64,000 bases of DNA, from positions 22,980 to 86,979 of IMG/VR virus record IMGVR_UViG_3300042327_000544, one strand, 5' to 3'. The position numbers and the translations under genes were made by a program. This DNA comes from a virus. Shown one piece after another: positions 27,015-36,831 of this stretch. Under the pieces are notes generated by a model that was not told the origin of the DNA, searched no databases, and saw only the letters and a list, made by a program, of their open reading frames with translations. Each line of letters begins with the position of its first letter. The stretch's first letter is position 1.

Positions 27015-27935
27015 TTAAGAACGTTGTGCTGAGTAGCCAGAACTTCTTCCTGGAACTCCCTTAGACTGCATTGATCCTCCGCCTTCAAAGCCAGAATCTG
27101 TAGCGTAGTTAAATCTCCAAGATCTGTTATTTTGCTCTCCGTTATAGTTTCCAAGCATGTATTGCCATGCTTGTCCCATATCAAAATTTTCTTCACCACA
27201 ATTTGTAATTGGCTTTCCAACTAATCCTATATTTGTTTCAGTAGCAACGCTAAATCTTCTTAAGTTGTTTCCACCTGCATAGTTACCCTCATTACCTGCG
27301 TATAGAGTAGTTAACTTTGAAGAAATTCCTTTTTGTTGTCCGTGAACGCCATTGCAAGGTGATGCAGCTTGAGTTTCTGTTGCAAAAGTTAATTTAACAC
27401 CATTATCATCTCCATAGTGAAAACCTTTTGTTTCATGATAAAAAGATGACATTGTTTGAGTGTTGGATCCAAAGCTTTTGCCAAGTGAACTCATCCAAGA
27501 CTGTGTTGTGAAATTAAACTTCATAATTGCTGCTACACCTACTTCGCCTGGTGCACCATATGCGTACAGTTGCTCTTGATGCATAATTGTTCCTGAATTT
27601 CCTACTGCATATGGGGCGGAAGGACCAACAATTGATGTGTTTGTTCTCATATTGTAACGATTGGTTTGCGAGCTTGATCCTCCAACTTGATTATTGGCTT
27701 TAAGAAGATAGGCAAATGTATCATCACACATTCCACCAGGATATCCACTAGAGTTATTTAGCGGACCACCCAAATCAACTGTTGTATCAGTTGAGTGTGT
27801 TACTTCGTTAACGCTTGTCCATGGCGAACTGTTTCTATATCCAGCAAGCACGTAACCCTTTGTAATAACCTGTCTCAAAAGAAATGCTACGGGCCCACCT
27901 GAACCAGACATATATCTATTTTGCGGAAATGGCAT
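27015..27935 (-). CDS. Kelch-like repeat tail fibre protein
   Basis: 306 residues. GYVLAGYRNSSPWTSVNEV, then repeated FATET/FSVATET/FNYATDS strands about 45-50 residues apart point to a propeller-like adhesin. Gly/Asn/Ser-rich, as in receptor-binding fibres. Directly follows its possible assembly protein (27936-28436). Confidence 0.62.
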   Translation of the reverse strand: MPFPQNRYMSGSGGPVAFLLRQVITKGYVLAGYRNSSPWTSVNEVTHSTDTTVDLGGPLNNSSGYPGGMCDDTFAYLLKANNQVGGSSSQTNRYNMRTNTSIVGPSAPYAVGNSGTIMHQEQLYAYGAPGEVGVAAIMKFNFTTQSWMSSLGKSFGSNTQTMSSFYHETKGFHYGDDNGVKLTFATETQAASPCNGVHGQQKGISSKLTTLYAGNEGNYAGGNNLRRFSVATETNIGLVGKPITNCGEENFDMGQAWQYMLGNYNGEQNNRSWRFNYATDSGFEGGGSMQSKGVPGRSSGYSAQRS

Positions 27936-28436
27936 TTAAACCTCCACAGTATATTTTAGTTTGACTGAAGCAATTCCTAATGTGGGCCATGTGATATTAA
28001 ATGGGTTTGTTTGTTCTGTAATATCTCTTAAAGATTGTCTATATGCAATAATCTTTTCTTGATCTGAATCTGAAAAAGAAGAAAATACATCTGGCATAAC
28101 TAAGTAGTCTGTTGCGGTAATAGTGTTATCTCTATGATATTTTACTAGATTCCACTGATTTGCTATTACTTCTGCTTTTTCTTCATTTGATAAATCAATA
28201 AGCACATATGAGCCTTTAACTTTTTTGCCAGTAAGGGCTCTTTCAAAAGAAACTTTCTTTTTAGTTGGATCGAATGATGGGGTTTCTGTTTCATCTTCAC
28301 ATATATACCAATTATCAAAGCCTTCAAGGTGTGATTCTAAAATTGGTGAAGGGAAATGTGTTGAAGGATACATCTCTCTTAGCTGTTGTTCATTTACAAT
28401 TTGAGTAATATGCTTATCAATAACTTGTGCGTACAT
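27936..28436 (-). CDS. Tail fibre assembly-like protein (paralogue)
   Basis: 166 residues. MYAQVIDKHITQIVNEQQL, NEEKAEVIANQWN and AYRQSLRDITEQTNPFNITWP match the plan of the protein at 17947-18402. The W..R..L.DIT....WP end is typical of fibre-assembly proteins of the DUF4376 type. Likely the chaperone of the adjacent fibre. Confidence 0.6.
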   Translation of the reverse strand: MYAQVIDKHITQIVNEQQLREMYPSTHFPSPILESHLEGFDNWYICEDETETPSFDPTKKKVSFERALTGKKVKGSYVLIDLSNEEKAEVIANQWNLVKYHRDNTITATDYLVMPDVFSSFSDSDQEKIIAYRQSLRDITEQTNPFNITWPTLGIASVKLKYTVEV

Positions 28437-28801
28437 TATCGTGAGTCCTTCATTGATATTGATCCTCGCCAGTTTGTTCCATTATCGTATGTAATAAATG
28501 TTATAACATCGATTCCTCCAGAAGTGAGGGCTGGGGCTGTAGCTCCTGGATATTTTGCATTTGCAAATGTTATTGTGTATGCTCCTCCGCCAGTTAATTG
28601 TAGAGAGAAAGAAACAACTCCAGTTGTCGGGGTATTGACAATAGTAAATGTTGTTGCTGCTGTTACTGTGCAAGTAAAGTCATTTGATAGGGCTAGGTCT
28701 AGATTGACTGCGCCTGAGCGAGAGCCAAGGTCTAGCCTTCCAGTCTTATATGTATTAAGAGATCCTACTTGGTCTCCGATAACATCGCTTAGTAGTGCCA
28801 T
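28436..28801 (-). CDS. Fibre component, beta-rich (paralogue of 18413-18859)
   Basis: 121 residues from MALLSDVIGDQVG. I chose the ATG at 28801 because it forms TAATG with the upstream stop and has a GGAGAG Shine-Dalgarno; five further upstream codons are open. TGGGAYTITFANAKYPG and FITYDNGTNWRGSI match the other copy. Confidence 0.6.
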   Translation of the reverse strand: MALLSDVIGDQVGSLNTYKTGRLDLGSRSGAVNLDLALSNDFTCTVTAATTFTIVNTPTTGVVSFSLQLTGGGAYTITFANAKYPGATAPALTSGGIDVITFITYDNGTNWRGSISMKDSR

Positions 28802-29466
28802 TACATTACTCTCCATCCTTGAGCTGTATTTGAAAATACTAGAGTTGCAGCTTTGCTTTTTACGTTAAAGACTAGGTCTTCAGCTACACCTGCTATTAGG
28901 CTTCCGTTTCTTGCAATTGTAAAGTTTGTTGTCTGTGAAGTTCCTGCTGAATCTACAACAATAACTGTATCTCCAATTGAAGGAGCTGCTGGCAATGTAA
29001 CAACAAGACCTGCTGCTGGTGTTACAAGAAGTCTATCTCCTCTAACTGCTGTATATGAAGAAGTTATATTTACCCAAGTATTTGGGATCTTTCCAGCAAC
29101 TAGGGAAGATAATCCTGTAACCGTTGAAGCAAGAGCGGAAATTTCTCCCCCAGCTGTGCTTACATAGTTTTCAGTTGCATATATTCTTGTCTCGTGATCA
29201 GCAATATCGGCTTCAGCGTCAGTAATTCTTTGTCCGTTAACTGAGCTGTTAATTGATGTAATAGCTGCATCTCTTGCCGCATTAATAGCAGCGATTCTTT
29301 CGGTTGTAATTGAAAGAATATCGTTAACGCCCATAGATTTTGCTAATGTATCAAGTGCTGAGGCCAGCAAAACTAGGTCGTTTGCGTCTAAAGTTGTGGA
29401 TGCAAGAGCGCTTACCTTTGTCTTAAATAGTTCAACCTGAGTTTGCAGTGTTGTATAATCTGGCAT
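28801..29466 (-). CDS. Tail fibre with repeated adaptor module
   Basis: 221 residues. Residues 1-60 repeat the adaptor module of 22660-22992; a short coiled coil follows (DAEADIADHETRIYATE), then a beta-rich knob (VTLPAAPSIGDTVIVVDSAG). Ends in the TAATG coupling to the next gene. Confidence 0.65.
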   Translation of the reverse strand: MPDYTTLQTQVELFKTKVSALASTTLDANDLVLLASALDTLAKSMGVNDILSITTERIAAINAARDAAITSINSSVNGQRITDAEADIADHETRIYATENYVSTAGGEISALASTVTGLSSLVAGKIPNTWVNITSSYTAVRGDRLLVTPAAGLVVTLPAAPSIGDTVIVVDSAGTSQTTNFTIARNGSLIAGVAEDLVFNVKSKAATLVFSNTAQGWRVM

Positions 29467-29474
29467 TTTGTCTC

Positions 29475-32400
29475 CTAAGCCTGAGCTTCAGTCCAGGAAA
29501 TTCTAGCAAGAATGTTTGCAGCCCCTGAACCAAGATTTGTTGCTGTAATTGTTAAGATATCTGGTCCATTAGGGAATGATGGGTTTGTCTGAGACCCATT
29601 TCCGTTTAGAATTGAGTTTGAAAGGTCTCTAACTTTCTTAGCATCAAATGTAGTAACGGAGAAGTTAGTACCACCTGCGTTTTCTGTGTAGAAAGCAAAG
29701 ATACGATCTCCACCAGTAACGGTATTTGTAGGAGATGTAACTGGTGCTCCAGTACCTCTAACTCCTGTACCGTCGTGGTAAATTACCTGTGCGAGAGAAC
29801 CAGAACCAACTCTTACTGCTTCCCATTCTGTAGGGATTGCAATACCGTTCATAGTTGCTGGATTTAGAATTCCTTCAATCAAGAATTGTCCCTGTGAAAG
29901 AACTCCAACTGAGTCAAGCTTCATCTGCATACGGTTTGCTAGTTCACGCAATCCAAAGTTTCTGCCTAGACCATTGTCTGCAGAAGGAGCCACTCTAATT
30001 GAAACGAGTGGACGAGGGGTTGGTGTGCTTCCGAATGTCTGTACTGCGGTACCGTTAGGGTTAATTGCAGAAATTGCTTCATCTGCACCCGCTAAAGCAA
30101 AACTAAATGATGTTGGGGCAACCGAAGTAATTGCGAATGTACCGTTGTATCGGCTTGATCCTGTAACTCTTGCTGAGCTAGGAACTGACTGGAATCCTAT
30201 ATTTGCATTAACTTTGCTAAATGAGAAAGTTGTAGGGCTTGGAACAAGTGAAATTGTATATGTTCCGTTAAATACGGAATCCATACCAGTAATTGTTACC
30301 TGCTGACCTACTGAATAAAGATGCGCTGTACCAGTTGTTAGGGTTGCTATGTTGTTGGTAAGCTGTCTAAATGTAGGAGTATAGATATCATTTACTCCAG
30401 ATATAGTTACGTTTGTACCAGATGCAAGTGTGTGAGTACCTGATGTTGTCATTGTTGCAACACCTGATAGCGCCTGACGATTTGTTAGCGTAGCTGAAAT
30501 TGTTCCAGATCCACCAACCTGCAAGTATTTCTGCATACCAGCGGTAAAGATAAATGACTTATCATCATTAAATCCACCATCCATAATTACGGATGATCCC
30601 CAGTGTGACATAACTGGTGCACAGTTTTGAGAAATTGTTTGTACTGAAACTTGTGCTGTACCAGATCCGCCAGGAATTGTTGAGTCTGGAACAAAGTTTG
30701 ATTGGATAGATGTTCCAAATAGATTCATTGGAACTCCTCCGTAAACTAGAGGTTGTGCGACTCTTCTTACAATATTAACTGCATGTGCTTGAATTGTTGG
30801 ATTATATGCACCAATTGATGTATATTCGCAAATCTCAAAATTAGCTCCATCTGCAATTCTTAGGAATCCTGTTGATGGCCAGAAACTTACGTCATTGACG
30901 TAAATTACTGTGTCTTGAGGAAATAGTGTAGATCCGCTTAGCCCTGATCCCCCTGCAATTAATTTTGCAGAGTTTAGAGGCTCATTAATTGTTTCATATC
31001 TTGCAGGAAGGTTTCCTGATCTCATATATGAAGCGGTATTAATATTATTCATTACCATCTTGTGACACCAAATAACGTTACCGTCTGTGCCTCTTAGTCC
31101 AAATCTAATTGAGCCTGCTCCATACCAAGAGTAATCGATGAATGTCATCTGCATCTTTGCTATATCGAGGTTATATCCTGTTGGACCATTGCCGTCTACG
31201 GTGTCAATGTTCCATTGTGATTGTGGAATCTTTTGAATCTGTGTCTTAAGATAAGGAGAACCATTAACACTTGGTCCTCTGTATGCTGGGGCAATGTTTA
31301 AAGAAGTATCATTGTTAATCTGAATAACTCTATAAGACTGTCCTCTAACTACAATTAGGTCTCCAACAAGTAGTTGCTTTCTAAATCTAGTGTCTACTCC
31401 TGTTACTACATTTGAAAATTGTGTTACTGAGATCTTTCCAAATAGTTCTTTGTTTGAAAATCTTCTTACTGCATACAATGTCCGTCCATCATATTCAAAA
31501 TAGAATCCATTTTGATCATCATATAGTCCAGCTCTTGTTGCTGAGCCTTTCCACTGATATGCTGTTACGAATGAATTAACTCCACCTGGCAATTGATCAA
31601 TTGCGCTAATTGCAGAAGTAAATGTCTTTTGTACAATAATTGTGTTTGAATCTGTTACTGAGCTAATGGTGAATAGGCCATTGAATGGGTTATATGCTCC
31701 CACTGTTTCAATTCCCTCAATCTTAATTGTTGCGCCAGCCTGTAGGTTGTGATCTTGCAAAACACGAATTGTGATTGCATTTGATCCAATTGCTGTGCTT
31801 GATGCTGCAATGTAAGAAATGTCAAATGAAGGGGTAAACTTTGTTCCTGTTGAAAACGTAATTGACTTACCTGACTGATATCTAAAATATCTACGTGTTT
31901 GTCTAAGTGTCTGTGTTCCACATACGTTATTTCCAGTTGTGAGAATAACTCCACCATCGAATGGTCTGTGCTCTACGTAGCCCTCTGGCTTGCAGAATAG
32001 GCCAATTCCTACGGTGTTTATTGCACCTACGGGAATTAGTGACTGTGTCATAAATGAGAATGAATTTGGAGTTGTAACTCTGTCAATCAAGAAGCTTCCA
32101 TTGATTGAGCTTCCTGATGGAGCTGAAATCAAAATTGGCGTTCCTGGATAAAGTCCGTGTGGATTTGTAGTAACAACATCGATTCTTGAAAGAGCTGCAC
32201 CGTCTGATGTTGCTGCCCAAGAATTCAGGGCTCCAGTGTTTCCGCCTGGAATATGTGCATTGTCAAAGATTCCTCCACCGTAAAGTGTTGTTAAGGTTCC
32301 ATCTAGAACGCTGGTCAAGTTTGGAACATTGCCCTTGGCAATAAATGAAAATGATGTTGAGTCAATAATGGTAATAAGAAAAGTACCGTCTGTAAGTGGG

Positions 32401-32972
32401 CTGAGTGACTCATTAACGCTTACCACGTCTCCGTTATTTAATCCGTGTGGAGTTGTTGTTGTTACAACGATTCTAGATCTTGGTGTTCCGCCTGATGAGA
32501 TAAGAGAAACCACATCTAGGGAGTTTCCTCCTGTATTTCTTGAAAAGAATGTTGGGTAGTTGTTTTGAAGAGAAAGAGATTCCCATTTAGAACCCTGCAC
32601 ACCGTACTCAAAGTCAGTATCAATCAAAGACTCTGGATCAGATATTTTTAGCTTTCCTACTGCATCTAAGAGGTCTGATGAAGGCATGAATGTCTCAACT
32701 GGCTCGTCAACCATAATTTGAAGCTTATCTGTTGACTGCATTGAGGCTGTGTTGTACTCAAGAACTAAAATTGTGTGAACATCATTTAGACTGTCGGTTA
32801 GTGTATGGCTTACTAGACCGATTGATGGGTCTGAAAAATTGTAGATGATTTTATTTTGGGTGACGTTTGTGATCAAAAGAAGATTTTGTCTTAGTACAAA
32901 TCTTGGAATTGTAATCGTGGATGTTGCGGGGGAAAATATAATCCCTTGATCGTTAATTGCTCTTCTTGCCAT
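29475..32972 (-). CDS. Very large baseplate/fibre protein with PHGL-type repeats
   Basis: 1,165 residues. At least six ~45-residue modules follow the plan T..PHGL..G..V.I....G.F.I..V....F.F (TTTPHGLNNGDVVSV, TTNPHGLYPGTPILI, LQDHNLQAGATIKIEG, SGTHTLASGTNVTISG, GTAHLYSVGQQVTITG). These beta modules occur in baseplate and fibre proteins of aquatic phages. The central part (ALYGG.., YYFEYDGRTLYAVRRF) has a separate domain. Probably the main tail-tip or baseplate hub protein. Confidence 0.68.
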   Translation of the reverse strand: MARRAINDQGIIFSPATSTITIPRFVLRQNLLLITNVTQNKIIYNFSDPSIGLVSHTLTDSLNDVHTILVLEYNTASMQSTDKLQIMVDEPVETFMPSSDLLDAVGKLKISDPESLIDTDFEYGVQGSKWESLSLQNNYPTFFSRNTGGNSLDVVSLISSGGTPRSRIVVTTTTPHGLNNGDVVSVNESLSPLTDGTFLITIIDSTSFSFIAKGNVPNLTSVLDGTLTTLYGGGIFDNAHIPGGNTGALNSWAATSDGAALSRIDVVTTNPHGLYPGTPILISAPSGSSINGSFLIDRVTTPNSFSFMTQSLIPVGAINTVGIGLFCKPEGYVEHRPFDGGVILTTGNNVCGTQTLRQTRRYFRYQSGKSITFSTGTKFTPSFDISYIAASSTAIGSNAITIRVLQDHNLQAGATIKIEGIETVGAYNPFNGLFTISSVTDSNTIIVQKTFTSAISAIDQLPGGVNSFVTAYQWKGSATRAGLYDDQNGFYFEYDGRTLYAVRRFSNKELFGKISVTQFSNVVTGVDTRFRKQLLVGDLIVVRGQSYRVIQINNDTSLNIAPAYRGPSVNGSPYLKTQIQKIPQSQWNIDTVDGNGPTGYNLDIAKMQMTFIDYSWYGAGSIRFGLRGTDGNVIWCHKMVMNNINTASYMRSGNLPARYETINEPLNSAKLIAGGSGLSGSTLFPQDTVIYVNDVSFWPSTGFLRIADGANFEICEYTSIGAYNPTIQAHAVNIVRRVAQPLVYGGVPMNLFGTSIQSNFVPDSTIPGGSGTAQVSVQTISQNCAPVMSHWGSSVIMDGGFNDDKSFIFTAGMQKYLQVGGSGTISATLTNRQALSGVATMTTSGTHTLASGTNVTISGVNDIYTPTFRQLTNNIATLTTGTAHLYSVGQQVTITGMDSVFNGTYTISLVPSPTTFSFSKVNANIGFQSVPSSARVTGSSRYNGTFAITSVAPTSFSFALAGADEAISAINPNGTAVQTFGSTPTPRPLVSIRVAPSADNGLGRNFGLRELANRMQMKLDSVGVLSQGQFLIEGILNPATMNGIAIPTEWEAVRVGSGSLAQVIYHDGTGVRGTGAPVTSPTNTVTGGDRIFAFYTENAGGTNFSVTTFDAKKVRDLSNSILNGNGSQTNPSFPNGPDILTITATNLGSGAANILARISWTEAQA

Positions 32973-32987
32973 ATTAGTTAGTCTCCC

Positions 32988-33605
32988 TTAGAAAATAAAA
33001 CTTGTTGCCATAATTGTACCATTTATCTGTGCCAAAGATGATGTTAGTGCATATTTTGGATAATAAATACCTAGATTAAGTAATGAATCTAATTCATAGG
33101 CTGAAACTCTTTTTTCAATATCTGCCACAACTACATCTCCAATTGGACCTGTCGGACCAACGGGTCCCTGGACTCCTGCTGGACCTTGAATACCTTGTGG
33201 GCCTCTTACGTTACCTTGTAAAACCCAAGTTGTTGTTGATGCGCTATAAACATAATACTCTCCAGTATTTAAATTTATAAAGTTATCGCCTTCAATTAAA
33301 TTTGTTAGCCCTGCATTTTGTGGAACTGATTGAGCTGTATATGTCTTTGTTCCTCTTGTACCTGGAACACCTGCTGGGCCCGTAACTGATGCGCCCCGTG
33401 GAATTGAAAAGTTGAAAACAGCATTTGTTGCTGTGCCTGAATTTGTAACTGTTGCATTTGTACCTGCGGCAGTAGATGTTACTGTTCCTACAGATACGGC
33501 TGCTGCAGTTCCTGCTGGGCCTTGAGGGCCAGTAGCTCCCGTTGGGCCAGGTCGTGATCCTGCAACGACTACCCACTCAGTTCCGTTATAGCGTTTTAAT
33601 GACAT
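32988..33605 (-). CDS. Collagen-like tail fibre protein
   Basis: 205 residues. Two Gly-X-Y runs (RPGPTGATGPQGPAG near residue 18 and RGPQGIQGPAGVQGPVG near 134) flank beta segments. The triple-helical stretches likely trimerise the fibre. Proline-rich Gly-X-Y repeats are candidate substrates for the prolyl-4-hydroxylase-like enzyme at 35574-36224. Confidence 0.75.
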   Translation of the reverse strand: MSLKRYNGTEWVVVAGSRPGPTGATGPQGPAGTAAAVSVGTVTSTAAGTNATVTNSGTATNAVFNFSIPRGASVTGPAGVPGTRGTKTYTAQSVPQNAGLTNLIEGDNFINLNTGEYYVYSASTTTWVLQGNVRGPQGIQGPAGVQGPVGPTGPIGDVVVADIEKRVSAYELDSLLNLGIYYPKYALTSSLAQINGTIMATSFIF

Positions 33606-33644
33606 ATTTGATTACCTCTCCACTATTATACAACATATCTTTTA

Positions 33645-35525
33645 TTAAACCCCAGCCCAAATCAGCGTTTCCGCATCAAAGGTTGGGAATATTTTTATCC
33701 ATTGTCCTGCTGCTGCTACATATAAAGAAGCCTCTGAAGATATGTATGCTATCATTCCGCCGTGCAAAGATGCTGCTGGAAGGCTAGCAAAATTTGTTAT
33801 TTGTGCAGCATTATTTTTAAACAAATCAGAGTAAGTTATTTCTCCTTCTTCTGTTGTTAAGTCTAGCCAAAATTCTGTTTGTGCTGGATTAGGTGGAGTT
33901 GTTGAAGACAAAATTGATTGACCGCTTGTATCGTCAAGATCTACCCAAAAATCCCCTTCAATTGCAGTATACGTAGGTGGCTCTTCATCTGAATAAATTA
34001 AAGGAAGTTCTGGCTCATCTGTATCGATCCACAGGGTGTCCATTCCATAAGTTCCTTCGGCTGGAGGATTTGGTCCAGCAAATACAAATTCGGTAGAGCC
34101 TGCATCATCGTCAACATCTATCCAAAGATCTCCTGTTGATGTTGCACCTGCTGGTGGTGATATTAAACCAACAAAGAATGTGCTTGGGGGCAAAGATGTA
34201 TCTGTTGGAATTAACTCTAGCCCGCCTCCGCCTCCGCCCGAGCCTTGAATATCTTGCCAAAGTAGTCCGTCCCAGACCTTTAGTTTGTCTAGTGGCTTAT
34301 TGTAATAGATTTGTCCGTGTACTGGAGTTAGTGGAGCGGCATCAAGTCCAATAATAATTCCGTTATTAAAAGTATTTTTAGATGTCCATGTGTTTGTTGT
34401 AGATAAAGATAAATTTGTTGTTACATTTTCCCAAGCAGCATTTAAAGCATTCCATACCTTTAGGGCACCTATTGTTCCGCTTCTTGCTTCATCTGTATCA
34501 AACCAGAACTGACCATCTATTGGAGAAGCGGGTGCATTAGAAGACATCTTTGCAGTAGAAGGAGGAATATAGGCCTCTAGAATCATTTTATTAGATTCGT
34601 CATCATAGGTTACAGAAATATTAGGATTTGTTCCATGAGTAAACAATGGTCCGATTGCATCTTGAACCTGTTCTTGGGTTAATTGAGCTACTGCTACAAA
34701 GTTAATCTTTCCTGTAACATCATCATATGTTGCCGTTAAATTTGTATGGTTTCCTGATGTTATAAGGCCTGCTGCTACATCTTGGATCTTTTCGTCTATA
34801 TCTAACTGAGATAGGGGAACTTTTCCGCTTCCGTCAAGTTGTGCAATTCCATCTGCTTGACCTACTTCAGATACAGGAACATATTTAGTGTCGCTTGTAT
34901 TCCCTAGAGCAGATATCGCTGCATCTGTATAAGACTTAGATGATGCTAGAGCTGTTGCAATAGCAGTTGTTATGGTTGTTGAAAAATTAGGGTCGTCATT
35001 TATTGCTGCCGCTATTTCATTTAGGGTATCTAATAGTGCTGGAGAGGTATCAACTAAATTTGAAATTGCTTGATTTACGTATGCTTGGCTTGCTATTGTA
35101 TTTGTATTTACAGATAAGGTTATTGTTTTTGCTACGCTATCGTAGACCTTGTCTATTCCGCTTGTAGCAACAATTGCCGTTGCAATTGCAGATATTGCCT
35201 CTTCGTTATCGTATGTAGCTGTTAAGTTTATTTTTCTGGCTACGTCGTCATAAGCAACGGTTATATTTGTATGTGTTCCAGTAGTTAGTAGGTCTCCAAC
35301 TAGGTCCTCTACTTCTTCAGTATCAAGAATGTTGGTTTCTAGGGTTCGAACTTTAAAGTCTAAGGAGTTGGGGTTTGTATCGTTGGTTTTTCCAACTTTT
35401 GTCTCGAGGGCCTCAATAGCATCATTTGCGTCTGCATGCTGTTTAGCATGTGGGACAGCTAAAACCGAGTCAGTCGGCTGTGGGTTAACTAGAACGTCTA
35501 GGTCTGCTGGAAAATTTGTTGCCAT
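33645..35525 (-). CDS. Tail fibre with HADANDAIEALE-type N-terminus
   Basis: 626 residues. The opening MATNFPADLDVLVNPQP and KQHADANDAIEALETKVG are a common baseplate-attachment end in aquatic and actinobacterial phages. The body has repeated T.T.YDD..GKINL-type strands (residues ~95-330) and C-terminal DLWIDVDD/FWVDLDDT/FWLDLTTE repeats, ending EASLYVAAAGQWIKIF. Structural fibre. Confidence 0.72.
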   Translation of the reverse strand: MATNFPADLDVLVNPQPTDSVLAVPHAKQHADANDAIEALETKVGKTNDTNPNSLDFKVRTLETNILDTEEVEDLVGDLLTTGTHTNITVAYDDVARKINLTATYDNEEAISAIATAIVATSGIDKVYDSVAKTITLSVNTNTIASQAYVNQAISNLVDTSPALLDTLNEIAAAINDDPNFSTTITTAIATALASSKSYTDAAISALGNTSDTKYVPVSEVGQADGIAQLDGSGKVPLSQLDIDEKIQDVAAGLITSGNHTNLTATYDDVTGKINFVAVAQLTQEQVQDAIGPLFTHGTNPNISVTYDDESNKMILEAYIPPSTAKMSSNAPASPIDGQFWFDTDEARSGTIGALKVWNALNAAWENVTTNLSLSTTNTWTSKNTFNNGIIIGLDAAPLTPVHGQIYYNKPLDKLKVWDGLLWQDIQGSGGGGGGLELIPTDTSLPPSTFFVGLISPPAGATSTGDLWIDVDDDAGSTEFVFAGPNPPAEGTYGMDTLWIDTDEPELPLIYSDEEPPTYTAIEGDFWVDLDDTSGQSILSSTTPPNPAQTEFWLDLTTEEGEITYSDLFKNNAAQITNFASLPAASLHGGMIAYISSEASLYVAAAGQWIKIFPTFDAETLIWAGV

Positions 35526-35573
35526 ATGGTTGCACCTCTTTCCTTATTATACCCTAAATGCTTTTTTACCTAT

Positions 35574-36224
35574 CTATAGAACTTTAGAGACTTGCCCCTG
35601 GTATCTGCCATGCTCTTTATGGTTTCTGTCGTTATATGAAAACATTGTTACCGCAGCATACTTTATACCAGACTTTACTGGAAGAGCGGCGTGTGCAAAA
35701 AGATAGCTAGACGGAAACAGCACAATGTCTCCGTATTGAGGAACATAGGTATAATCAAGGTGAGGGAAGTATAATTCTCCGCCCTCATAGTCGCTATTTA
35801 AATACATAACAGTAGATACGTCGCATGAATAGCTTGGACCGCTGTCTGGGTGTGTTTTAAAATGCTGACCTTCTCCATAACGAACAAAGTTTATTGCTTC
35901 CATATAGTGTAATGCATTTGTATTGTAGGCCTGCATATAATCCCTTAAACACTCTTGAAGATTTTCTGTTATTTGATCATGAACCGATATTATTTCGTCA
36001 GACAGTTCATTTCCTGGCCTTAAAGATTCCCTTTTAATTTTAAAATCGACACAATCTCTGTAATCTAATTTTTGTACGTGGTCTCCAACTGTAGCAACCG
36101 ACCATTTAAACATTGAGCTTTTACCTGAACTCAAGACCTTTTCTAGCCTTGCTGGAATGTTCATTGCTTCTGGCAAAGCGTTTCTGTATATCTTTATTCC
36201 AATTGCGGGTGTGTCGATTATCAT
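35574..36224 (-). CDS. Prolyl-4-hydroxylase-like 2-oxoglutarate/Fe(II) dioxygenase
   Basis: 216 residues. The double-stranded beta-helix signature is complete: the HxD pair in GQHFKTHPDSGPSYSC, the strand TVMYLNSDYEGGELYFP, GDIVLFPSSYLFAHAALPV with the distal His, then a Lys for 2-oxoglutarate (SGIKYAAVTMF). The size matches P4Hc-family enzymes, which hydroxylate proline or other side chains using O2 and 2-oxoglutarate. It lies next to fibre genes, including a collagen-like one. Confidence 0.78.
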   Translation of the reverse strand: MIIDTPAIGIKIYRNALPEAMNIPARLEKVLSSGKSSMFKWSVATVGDHVQKLDYRDCVDFKIKRESLRPGNELSDEIISVHDQITENLQECLRDYMQAYNTNALHYMEAINFVRYGEGQHFKTHPDSGPSYSCDVSTVMYLNSDYEGGELYFPHLDYTYVPQYGDIVLFPSSYLFAHAALPVKSGIKYAAVTMFSYNDRNHKEHGRYQGQVSKVL

Positions 36225-36240
36225 AATTTCTCCTTTTATT

Positions 36241-36831
36241 TTAGACTAAGGGTATCCACTTTTGTGAATACTGATTTTTTATTTCTGATAGCGGGCTTAC
36301 GTAAAACACTATAGATTTAAATTTATTAGAATAAACAATTTTATTGCCCGCCTCTGAAATAATAATTTCTCCAGGCTCTATCTCAAATTCTTCTTCATTA
36401 ATTAATAATTTTGTTTTTTCTGAGTCTAGGGAAATTATTCCAAACATTGAAGGTCTTGATGTCCCACCAGCATCATACCATAAAGAAGGATCCTGGTCTT
36501 CAATTAATGAAGAGTAAATAAAATATTTATTTTTTAAGTAGCTAAGCTGATACTTTTCACATGCATTTTTTACTAATAGATATACTTTTTGAAAAAGAAA
36601 ATACATTTGTTCGTCATGCATAAAAAATGGATTGTAATTATTTTTATCGTATACTTTAACATCTTTTCCATTAGAATGTGGAAAATCATAGATTTTTTCA
36701 GACTTATCTAATTCATTTATTATTTTTTCATATAGGCCTAGTGTGTCAAACTTATCTTTAACTGAAATTGTTTTTCTTTTTTCTCTGTATATAACGTTTT
36801 CGTTTTTATTTTGACTTTCTATATTAATCAT
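36241..36831 (-). CDS. Possible degenerate double-stranded beta-helix protein
   Basis: 196 residues, MINIESQNKNENVIYREK to YSQKWIPLV. The C-terminal IEPGEIIISEAGNKIVYSNK and IVFYVSPL pattern resembles the last strands of cupin/2OG dioxygenases but no clear HxD is visible. Overlaps the next gene by 8 bases; grouped with a clear dioxygenase. Weak fold call. Confidence 0.4.
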   Translation of the reverse strand: MINIESQNKNENVIYREKRKTISVKDKFDTLGLYEKIINELDKSEKIYDFPHSNGKDVKVYDKNNYNPFFMHDEQMYFLFQKVYLLVKNACEKYQLSYLKNKYFIYSSLIEDQDPSLWYDAGGTSRPSMFGIISLDSEKTKLLINEEEFEIEPGEIIISEAGNKIVYSNKFKSIVFYVSPLSEIKNQYSQKWIPLV

